Below, piece by piece: positions 5,911 to 12,799 of a stretch of DNA of 15,049 bases. Below the pieces are notes generated by a model that was not told the origin of the DNA, did not search any database, and saw nothing but the letters and a program-made list of their open reading frames with translations. This stretch comes from JBBAFB01 sp041655595 (GTDB taxonomy: Bacteria; Bacillota; DULZ01), in NCBI GenBank assembly GCA_041655595.1, contig JBBAFB010000047.1:1-15049 (forward strand). The letters are read 5' to 3'. The position numbers and the translations under genes were made by a program. Position 1 is the stretch's first letter, and each line of letters opens with the position of its first letter.

Positions 5911-7365
5911 ATGTCAACTACTAAATTTCAAAAAGAGGGACTTACTTTTGATGATATTTTACTAATTCCGGCAGCTTCCTCTGTTTTGCCCAAAGATGTA
6001 GATACATCATCCTACCTTACACCGGAAATCAAACTTAATATCCCTATAATCAGTGCGGGAATGGATACTGTAACGGAATCCAGACTGGCGATTGCTATTG
6101 CAAGAGAAGGTGGTATAGGAGTAATACATAAAAGCATGTCTATTGACAAACAGGCAGTCGAAGTAGATAGGGTCAAGAGATCTGAACACGGGATCATCAC
6201 AAATCCGTTTTATCTCAGCCCTGATCACCTAATTAGCGATGCACTAACAATAATGGAAAAGTATAGAATCTCAGGGGTTCCCATCACGGTAAAGGGTAAA
6301 TTAGTTGGTATCTTGACTAATAGGGATTTAAGGTTTGAGACAAACTTTGAACGACCCATATATGAAGTCATGACCAAAGAAAATTTAATTACGGCTAGGG
6401 AAGGTATTACTCTTACGGAAGCTAAAGAAATATTGCATAAACATCGAATAGAGAAGTTACCCATCGTTGATGATGAATTTAGCCTAAAAGGGCTAATTAC
6501 AATTAAAGATATAGAAAAAGCGATACAATATCCCAATTCTACCAAGGATGAGAAAGGCCGTTTGCGTGTGGCCGCCGCAGTAGGTATAGCAGATGATACC
6601 ATAGAGCGGGCGGATGCTCTCATTAAATCAGGTGCGGATGCCATTGTAGTAGATACTGCCCACGGTCATTCTATAGGCGTTATTAATATTGTTAAGGAAC
6701 TCAGAGTAACCTTTCCCAAATTGAACATAATTGCCGGTAATGTGGCAACTGCGGAGGGAACAATTGATTTAATTGATGCAGGTGCCAATGCAATTAAAGT
6801 TGGTATAGGGCCCGGCTCAATTTGTACAACTCGGGTGATTGCCGGCATCGGGGTTCCACAGGCCACTGCAATTTATGATGCCTTTTTAGCAGCCAGGAAA
6901 AGGGATGTGCCCATCATTGGGGATGGGGGTATAAAATATTCCGGTGATATTGTAAAAGCTATTGCTGTGGGAGCCAGTACGGTGATGATAGGAAGCTTAT
7001 TGGCCGGGACAGAGGAAAGCCCCGGAGAAACAGAAATTTATCAGGGAAGGACATATAAGGTTTATCGAGGTATGGGATCCTTAGGGGCAATGAAAGATGG
7101 TAGCAAGGATCGTTATTTCCAATCGGATGCCCCCAAGTTGGTTCCGGAAGGTATTGAAGGTAGAGTTCCCTATAGAGGTATCCTGAGTGAAATTATTTAC
7201 CAGTTGGTAGGAGGACTGAGAGCAGGTATGGGTTATAGCGGTGCTAAAAACATTTTAGATTTGCAGAACAAATCTCAAATAATTCGTGTAAGCTCGGCAG
7301 GGTTAAAGGAAGGTCACCCACATGATGTTGCAATTACCAAAGAAGCACCTAATTACCAACTTTAA
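5911..7365 (+). CDS. guaB: IMP dehydrogenase
   Basis: GuaB oxidises IMP to XMP with NAD+, the committed step of guanine nucleotide synthesis. The 484-residue product has the N-terminal LTFDDILLIPA block, two CBS repeats inserted at about residues 90-205 (MEKYRISGVPI and HKHRIEKLPIVDD), then the rest of the TIM barrel. Catalytic C305 is in GIGPGSICTTR, followed by the mobile flap YRGMGSLGAMKDGSKDRYF and the flap residues EGRVPYRG. Length is typical. ATG 5911 is preferred over the in-frame TTG directly before it (5908), because AGGAAGGGG (5894-5902) is better spaced from the ATG. It has its own promoter after a terminator, and the HAD gene starts 12 bases behind it, so those two are co-transcribed. 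Confidence 0.97.
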   Translation: MSTTKFQKEGLTFDDILLIPAASSVLPKDVDTSSYLTPEIKLNIPIISAGMDTVTESRLAIAIAREGGIGVIHKSMSIDKQAVEVDRVKRSEHGIITNPFYLSPDHLISDALTIMEKYRISGVPITVKGKLVGILTNRDLRFETNFERPIYEVMTKENLITAREGITLTEAKEILHKHRIEKLPIVDDEFSLKGLITIKDIEKAIQYPNSTKDEKGRLRVAAAVGIADDTIERADALIKSGADAIVVDTAHGHSIGVINIVKELRVTFPKLNIIAGNVATAEGTIDLIDAGANAIKVGIGPGSICTTRVIAGIGVPQATAIYDAFLAARKRDVPIIGDGGIKYSGDIVKAIAVGASTVMIGSLLAGTEESPGETEIYQGRTYKVYRGMGSLGAMKDGSKDRYFQSDAPKLVPEGIEGRVPYRGILSEIIYQLVGGLRAGMGYSGAKNILDLQNKSQIIRVSSAGLKEGHPHDVAITKEAPNYQL

Positions 7366-7377
7366 GGGGGGAATAGC

Positions 7378-8082
7378 TTGTATAAGGCAATATTATTTGA
7401 TTTAGACGGTACCTTACTCCCCATGGATGCTGAGCAGTTTTTAAAAGAATATTTAGAATTACTTTCTTTGTACGCTTCCCGATTTATGGGACAAGACATA
7501 TTTATCCCAAAACTCATGAATTCTACTTATCAGATGATTAGTAATTTAGATGCTGATAAAACTAACAAGGAAGTTTTTGTTCAGGCTTTTTTTGCGGATT
7601 CCGATTTGGACCCCCAGCTTATAATGTCTCAATTTGACGAATTTTATGAAACACAATTTCCAAAGCTGGCATCCTCTTTTCCGCCTGATCCCGTTGTACC
7701 AAAGGTGATTGAAAAAGCTTTGGAAAAACACATTGGAGTTGTAGCAACCAATCCAATCTTCCCAATTATCGCTATTGAAGAGCGACTGAAATGGGCGGGG
7801 ATTAAGGAGCAACCCTTTTCCCTGATTACCTCCTATGAAAATATGCACTTTTGCAAGCCTCAGATTCATTATTATTTAGAGATATTGGAAAAGATAGGTG
7901 TAGAAGCCAAGGAATGCTTGATGGTAGGTAATGATATAGAAGAAGATTTAATAGCTAAGGTAGTTGGTATGGACACATTTTTAGTAGATACGCACATGAT
8001 AAACAGGCAAAATAGCAGTTATGAAACGGATTATCAAGGTAGCATGGAGGACCTATTAAATCTTTTAATGGAGCTGGGCTAA
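7378..8082 (+). CDS. HAD-superfamily hydrolase
   Basis: The 234-residue product has all four HAD motifs: the nucleophile and acid D8 and D10 in LFDLDGT, T124 in VVATNP, K160 in FCKPQIHYY, and GND(186)IEED(190). A helical cap of about 100 residues lies between motif I and motif II (C1 type). Members of this group dephosphorylate small metabolites, often nucleotides or sugar phosphates. Position 12 bases after guaB makes a nucleotide monophosphate or a damaged metabolite of purine synthesis an attractive substrate, but that is inference. The start is TTG at 7378 with AAGGGGGG just upstream, giving the standard MYKAILFDLDGT N-terminus. No terminator follows at once. Confidence 0.9.
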   Translation: MYKAILFDLDGTLLPMDAEQFLKEYLELLSLYASRFMGQDIFIPKLMNSTYQMISNLDADKTNKEVFVQAFFADSDLDPQLIMSQFDEFYETQFPKLASSFPPDPVVPKVIEKALEKHIGVVATNPIFPIIAIEERLKWAGIKEQPFSLITSYENMHFCKPQIHYYLEILEKIGVEAKECLMVGNDIEEDLIAKVVGMDTFLVDTHMINRQNSSYETDYQGSMEDLLNLLMELG

Positions 8083-8129
8083 TATAATCCAGTGAATTCC
8101 ATTGAGCTTTCTTGAAGGAATATGGTATC

Positions 8130-8162
8130 CGCTATAGAAATAGCGAATAAGTGTTTTACACT
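8130..8162 (+). repeat. Two small inverted repeats before the Nudix gene
   Basis: CGCTAT-AGAA-ATAGCG (8130-8145) is a perfect six-pair stem with a tetraloop. AGTGT-TTT-ACACT (8150-8162) is a five-pair inverted repeat four bases later. Neither is followed by a T tract, so they are not terminators; an operator or leader RNA structure is possible. The gap between the HAD gene and this gene is otherwise empty. Confidence 0.45.
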
Positions 8163-8168
8163 AATATA

Positions 8169-8176
8169 AGGGGGTG
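8169..8176 (+). promoter_or_regulatory. Ribosome binding site of the Nudix gene
   Basis: AGGGGGTG lies six bases before ATG 8183. A GTG codon at 8174 is in frame but is part of this site, so ATG 8183 is the more likely start. Confidence 0.7.
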
Positions 8177-8182
8177 AAGGTA

Positions 8183-8614
8183 ATGCTTTTTAGAAATTGC
8201 GCAGGTGGAGTTGTGTTTAAAGAAGACAAAGTATTAATACTGCAAAATGACAAAAAAGAATGGGTGTTGCCTAAGGGGGTTGTGCGGGCTAATCAAATTC
8301 ATAATGAAGTTGCTATTAATAGGGTAAGTGAAGAGGCGGGCGTAGCAGCACAGATAATAGGGCCGGCGGGTGAAACAAGTTATGAGTTTTATTCGCATTC
8401 CCGCAAACAACCTGTTTATAATAAAATTACCTGGTTTATTATGGAGGCCACGGAAGAAAAATTTAATATTAACAAAGATTTGGGATTTATAGATGGTGGC
8501 TTCTTTTCTGTAGATGAGGCTTTAGAAAAAATCTCTTATAGCCAGGATAAATCCTTGGTACGGGTTTCCTACCAGAGACTTAAAAAACTAGAAGCAATTG
8601 AGAAGTTGGCATAA
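8183..8614 (+). CDS. Nudix-fold protein with degenerate Nudix box
   Basis: The 143-residue product has the layout of a Nudix hydrolase: an N-terminal strand pair with CAGGVVFKEDKVLIL, then EWVLPKG leading into the Nudix box. The box is degenerate. Aligned to G-x5-E-x7-R-E-U-x-E-E-x-G-U, it reads G-x5-Q-x7-N-R-V-S-E-E-A-G-V, so the first Glu is Gln, and Arg-Glu is Asn-Arg; only the EE pair and the glycines remain. The EE pair binds metal in active enzymes, so weak activity is possible, as is a non-catalytic ligand-binding role. Intact members hydrolyse nucleoside diphosphates linked to other groups, such as diadenosine polyphosphates or oxidised dNTPs. Substrate cannot be assigned. It sits alone between the guaB-HAD pair and miaB. 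Confidence 0.85.
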   Translation: MLFRNCAGGVVFKEDKVLILQNDKKEWVLPKGVVRANQIHNEVAINRVSEEAGVAAQIIGPAGETSYEFYSHSRKQPVYNKITWFIMEATEEKFNINKDLGFIDGGFFSVDEALEKISYSQDKSLVRVSYQRLKKLEAIEKLA

Positions 8615-8620
8615 ATGACC

Positions 8621-8657
8621 TGGTTTTTACGATTAACATAGGTAACGATAAAAACCA
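8621..8657 (+). repeat. Imperfect hairpin after the Nudix gene
   Basis: TGGTTTTTA (8621-8629) pairs perfectly with TAAAAACCA (8649-8657). The stem continues after a bulged A with two further C-G pairs and a few A-T pairs. It begins seven bases after the stop codon. No T tract follows, so it may protect the mRNA 3' end rather than terminate. Confidence 0.45.
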
Positions 8658-8691
8658 CATTTGTTTAAGTTGTATTTTGTAAAAGTATGGT

Positions 8692-8729
8692 AGACCTTGA
8701 ACAACTCATGCTTCAAGGTCTTTTTTCTT
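8692..8729 (+). terminator. Strong rho-independent terminator before miaB
   Basis: AGACCTTGAA (8692-8701) and TTCAAGGTCT (8712-8721) form a perfect ten-pair stem with a ten-base loop, followed by TTTTTCTT. It isolates the miaB-mutSL-miaA unit from upstream genes. Confidence 0.92.
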
Positions 8730-8785
8730 AACAATATTTGAGTTAAATCTTTAAAATGCGATATACTTGTTTGTAGGAACTTTAT

Positions 8786-8791
8786 AGGAGG
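8786..8791 (+). promoter_or_regulatory. Ribosome binding site of miaB
   Basis: AGGAGG lies nine bases before ATG 8801 and six before the in-frame TTG 8798. ATG is preferred as the stronger initiator. Confidence 0.7.
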
Positions 8792-8800
8792 AAAAACTTG

Positions 8801-10132
8801 ATGTTAGCTGACAGTAATTTAAAATACCATATTTTAACCTATGGTTGTCAAATGAATGAAAGAGATAGTGAGACTTTGGGTGGAATGTTAGAACAGATGG
8901 GTTATCAATGGGTTGATGATTTGAACAACACCGATATTTTATTATTAAACACCTGCTGTGTAAGAGAAAAGGCTGAAAATAAGGTGCTTGGGCACTTGGG
9001 CAAATATAAAAAACTAAAACAAACAAATCCTAACCTAATAATAGGTGTTAGCGGCTGTATGATTCAACAAAAAGGAGTTGCGGAATTAATACATGAGAGG
9101 GCTCCTCACGTTGATCTGCTTTTTGGTACTCATAATATTCATCGCTTTCCTGAACTTTTGAATCAGGCAAAAGCGGCGGGAGCAACACTAATTGAGGTCT
9201 GGGACCAAGAAAAAAGCATAGTTGAGACTTTACCAACTAAAAGAACAGATAAACTTAAGGCCTATATTACAATAACCTATGGGTGTAACAATTATTGTAC
9301 CTACTGCATAGTCCCTTATGTTAGAGGAAGGGAACGTAGTAGGGAACCCCAGCAGATTCTAGATGAAGCAACCGAACTGGCAAATAGCGGTTACAAAGAG
9401 ATAATGCTTTTAGGCCAAAATGTAAACTCCTATGGAAAAGATTTTACAAAGGAAGTTGACTTTGCAGATTTGTTAATTTCACTGGATAATATCCCACAGT
9501 TAAGTAGAATCCGCTACATGACCTCCCACCCTAGGGACTTCTCTGATAAGATAATTACCGTTATAGCCAACGCAAAACATGTTTGCAAACATTTTCATTT
9601 GCCTGTTCAATCCGGGAGCAATCGAATACTAAAAAAAATGAACAGGGGTTACAGCAAAGAATATTATCTGGGGCTTTTGGAAAAGATTTCGCGAGCAGTA
9701 CCCGATGCCAGTATTACCACCGATATAATAGTGGGCTTTCCCGGCGAAACCGATCAAGATTTTGAGGAAACCTTGGATTTGGTTACAAGGGCTAAGTTTG
9801 ATAGTTGCTTCACTTTTTTATACTCACCGCGCCAAGGTACACCGGCAGCCAAATGGGAGCAGGTAGATGAGGAAATAAAAAAGATTCGCTTCAACCAATT
9901 GCTAAAAATACAAAATGAAATCAGTTTGGCTAAAAATAACAGTATGTTGGGTAAGACTGAGCAAGTTTTAGTTGAAGGTATAAGTAAAACAAATGATAAG
10001 AGACTTTCCGGAAGAACTGAAGGTAATAAAGTGGTAAATTTTGATGGTGATGAAAAGCTTATTGGTCAAATCGTTCCGGTGGAAATTACCGAAGCCTTAA
10101 CTTGGTCCTTGTCTGGCAGGCTAGTTGTTTAA
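8801..10132 (+). CDS. miaB: tRNA-2-methylthio-N6-dimethylallyladenosine synthase
   Basis: MiaB is a radical SAM enzyme that adds a methylthio group to i6A37 of tRNAs reading UNN codons, after MiaA has added the isopentenyl group. The 443-residue product has the three domains in order. The N-terminal UPF0004 domain has cluster ligands C16 (YGCQMNERDSE), C52 (NTCCVRE) and C86 (SGCM). The radical SAM core has C162, C166 and C169 in YGCNNYCTYC, followed by IVPYVRGRERSR. The C-terminal TRAM domain spans about residues 375-443. An extra Cys (C53) replaces the more usual Ala next to C52. RimO is ruled out by the MiaB-type VPYVRGRERSR signature. The gene follows a terminator, so it should have a promoter in 8730-8785, though none is clear. 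mutS begins 42 bases later. Confidence 0.97.
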   Translation: MLADSNLKYHILTYGCQMNERDSETLGGMLEQMGYQWVDDLNNTDILLLNTCCVREKAENKVLGHLGKYKKLKQTNPNLIIGVSGCMIQQKGVAELIHERAPHVDLLFGTHNIHRFPELLNQAKAAGATLIEVWDQEKSIVETLPTKRTDKLKAYITITYGCNNYCTYCIVPYVRGRERSREPQQILDEATELANSGYKEIMLLGQNVNSYGKDFTKEVDFADLLISLDNIPQLSRIRYMTSHPRDFSDKIITVIANAKHVCKHFHLPVQSGSNRILKKMNRGYSKEYYLGLLEKISRAVPDASITTDIIVGFPGETDQDFEETLDLVTRAKFDSCFTFLYSPRQGTPAAKWEQVDEEIKKIRFNQLLKIQNEISLAKNNSMLGKTEQVLVEGISKTNDKRLSGRTEGNKVVNFDGDEKLIGQIVPVEITEALTWSLSGRLVV

Positions 10133-10174
10133 AAGGCTACAAATCTTTACCAAGTTATTTTTGGAGGGAGTTAG

Positions 10175-12799
10175 TTGGGATTTACACCTATGATACAACA
10201 ATATTTAAAAATTAAATCCAAATACCCGGATGCCATTCTGTTTTTCAGGCTGGGAGATTTTTATGAGATGTTTTTTGAAGATGCTATAGTTGCCTCTGCA
10301 ATTTTGGATATTGCTTTAACCGCGCGGGAAGGGGGTAAGGCTAAAATTCCTATGTGCGGTATACCACATCACGCTTATGAGGGCTATGCGGCAAAACTTT
10401 TAGGGAAAGGCCATAAGGTAGCCATTTGCGAACAAATGGAAGAACCAAAACAGGGCAAAGGCATTGTGCATCGTGAGGTTATTAGAGTTATTACCCCGGG
10501 AACCATCTTAGATGAAAAGATTTTAAATGAAAAAGCTAATAACTATTTAGCAGCTCTTGTTAAGTATAAAAATAACTGGGGCCTGTCATACGCAGATATT
10601 TCAACCGGGGAATTTGGTGTGGCTGAATTTATTACTAATAGGGCTTCTGTTTTAGAAGAGCTCAGCAGATTAAAACCTGCGGAAGTATTATTGCCCAGTA
10701 ATTTACAAGGGGAATTTTTATTAGCGGAAAATATAAAACAATTAGGTGCTTATATTAATTGGCAAGCGCAAGATAAGAGCAGCCGTGGTGGGGAAATCGG
10801 TTTTTTTAAAGAAAATCTAGGAAAATCATTTGAAATAAAAGAAGAACTTTTACTCCGGCCTTTGGCCGTTAAGGCCGGCTACATGCTCTTAAAGTATCTG
10901 TTAGATACGCAAAAACAAAGTCTTGATAATTTTACAAGTCTAAAACTGTATAACCCCGGCAATTTTATGATTTTTGACGGAGCCACGAGAAGGAATCTGG
11001 AGTTAAGTGAAAATTTACAAACCAAATCGGTGAAAGGTTCTTTGCTAGGCGTTTTAGATGAGACAGGTACCTCAATGGGAGCCAGAAAACTAAGACAATG
11101 GCTTGAGGCACCTTTAGTGGATTTAAATAAGATCAGATTAAGGTTGGACACGGTTGAAGAATTAGTATCCAACTCCTTTTTAAGAGAAAAAATAAGAATT
11201 GCAATTAAAGGTATTTATGACTTAGAAAGGTTGTTGAGTCGGGTCTCTTATGGAACGGCAAATGCCAGGGATTTGTTGGCCTTGAAAAATTCAATAAAAA
11301 AATTACCGGAAATATTTGAACTTCTTAGTTTAGCCAAAAGCCAGAATTTAAAGGATTTTAGTCTGGAATTGGATCTACTTCCTGATATTTATGAATTATT
11401 AGAAAAGAGTATTTTGGAAGAAGCAGCTACAAATATTCGTGAAGGAAATTTTATAAAAAATGGCTTTCACCCTGAAGCTGATAAGTTAAGGAAAGCCACT
11501 CAAGAAGGTAAACAGTGGATTGCAGCATTAGAGAAAAAGGAGAGGGAACAAACAGGGATTCGTTCATTAAAAGTGGGATATAACAAGGTGTTTGGATATT
11601 ATATTGAGGTTACAAAAGCAAATTTAGATCTGATTCCCGATTATTATGATCGAAAACAAACTCTAGCCAACGCCGAGCGTTTTACTACTCCGGAGTTAAA
11701 AGAAATGGAAAGTTTAATCCTTGGGGCAGAAGAAAGATTAAGTTTTCTTGAGTATGAGCTGTTTCAGGAGATAGGCAATCAAATTAAAAAAAACGCGGGG
11801 CGAATTCAAAAAAGCGCAAATTTGATTGCGGAACTAGATGCTTACCTTAGTTTAGCAATTGTGGCAACAAAGAACAATTATTATAAACCAGAAATTTTAC
11901 CCAACCAAAAAATTGAATTAGTTGGAGCCAGGCATCCTGTGGTTGAACAATTAGTTAAGGACCCCTTTGTTGAAAATGATTTAGTTCTAGGCCCGCCGGA
12001 AAAAATTTTAAATATAATCACGGGGCCAAATATGGCCGGCAAATCCACTTATATTAGAGCTGCAGCTTTAATCTGTATAATGGCACAAATGGGTAGCTTT
12101 GTGCCTGCTACCTCCGCCAAAATAGGCGTTCAGGATCGAATTTTTGCCCGTGTAGGTGCCTCTGATGACCTAAGCACAGGTCAGAGCACCTTTATGGTAG
12201 AAATGAACGAGGTAGCCAATATTTTAAGGCTTGCTACTAACCGCAGCTTAATTATTTTAGACGAAGTTGGGCGCGGCACCAGCACTTTTGACGGAATCAG
12301 TATCGCTTGGGCCATAAGTGAATTTATAATTGAAAAAATTAAGGCAAAGACTCTTTTTGCAACACATTATCACGAATTATCTTCTTTGGCTGATAAATAT
12401 CCTTCGGTGAATAATTTTTCCATGTCTGTGCAAGAAAAGGGGCAATCAGTAATTTTTCTAAGAAAAGTTCTTCCCGGAAGCGCGGATCGCAGCTATGGTA
12501 TACATGTAGCGGAATTAGCAGGTTTACCGTCGGAACTGATTAAAAATGCCTACAAAATTTTAAATAAACTTGAATCTAAAAAGATTAAAGCAGAAAACGG
12601 ACTAACCTCTGAAATCACAGAAAATTTGCCAGATCTTATCGAGGAGGACGTATTATTTAAGGAACTCAAGTCTTTTTTTTATAATATATCTGCAATTGAT
12701 TTAAATAACCTTACCCCCATTGAGGCTTTACAAATATTTGTAAGCTTGCAAATGGAGGCAGAAACGATCGAAAAGCTTTTATGGAGGACTAAAGAATGA
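10175..12799 (+). CDS. mutS: DNA mismatch repair protein MutS
   Basis: MutS recognises mismatches and small loops and, with ATP, recruits MutL. The 874-residue product has the mismatch-wedge motif F29-Y30-E31 in RLGDFYEMFF, connector, lever and clamp domains through about residue 560, and the ATPase with Walker A GPNMAGKST (617-625, K623), Walker B LIILDEVGRGTSTFDG, and the H-loop FATHYHEL. The C-terminal TPIEALQIFVSLQ helix is the tetramer/dimer tail. These features identify MutS1, not MutS2, which lacks the FYE motif and carries a Smr domain. The start is TTG 10175, six bases after GGAGGG; the resulting MGFTPMIQQYLKIK matches the usual N-terminus. The last four bases overlap mutL (ATGA). 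A canonical QLxLF clamp-binding motif is not visible near the end. Confidence 0.97.
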   Translation: MGFTPMIQQYLKIKSKYPDAILFFRLGDFYEMFFEDAIVASAILDIALTAREGGKAKIPMCGIPHHAYEGYAAKLLGKGHKVAICEQMEEPKQGKGIVHREVIRVITPGTILDEKILNEKANNYLAALVKYKNNWGLSYADISTGEFGVAEFITNRASVLEELSRLKPAEVLLPSNLQGEFLLAENIKQLGAYINWQAQDKSSRGGEIGFFKENLGKSFEIKEELLLRPLAVKAGYMLLKYLLDTQKQSLDNFTSLKLYNPGNFMIFDGATRRNLELSENLQTKSVKGSLLGVLDETGTSMGARKLRQWLEAPLVDLNKIRLRLDTVEELVSNSFLREKIRIAIKGIYDLERLLSRVSYGTANARDLLALKNSIKKLPEIFELLSLAKSQNLKDFSLELDLLPDIYELLEKSILEEAATNIREGNFIKNGFHPEADKLRKATQEGKQWIAALEKKEREQTGIRSLKVGYNKVFGYYIEVTKANLDLIPDYYDRKQTLANAERFTTPELKEMESLILGAEERLSFLEYELFQEIGNQIKKNAGRIQKSANLIAELDAYLSLAIVATKNNYYKPEILPNQKIELVGARHPVVEQLVKDPFVENDLVLGPPEKILNIITGPNMAGKSTYIRAAALICIMAQMGSFVPATSAKIGVQDRIFARVGASDDLSTGQSTFMVEMNEVANILRLATNRSLIILDEVGRGTSTFDGISIAWAISEFIIEKIKAKTLFATHYHELSSLADKYPSVNNFSMSVQEKGQSVIFLRKVLPGSADRSYGIHVAELAGLPSELIKNAYKILNKLESKKIKAENGLTSEITENLPDLIEEDVLFKELKSFFYNISAIDLNNLTPIEALQIFVSLQMEAETIEKLLWRTKE

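Noticed and set aside
8112..8138. Promoter TTGAAG-TATAGA before the Nudix gene
   Set aside because: The spacer is only 15 bases and the -10 element is inside a hairpin stem; too weak to list as a feature.
9583..9765. A 60-codon + strand frame inside miaB
   Set aside because: It is a shadow of the radical SAM core of miaB, with no ribosome site and no known motif.
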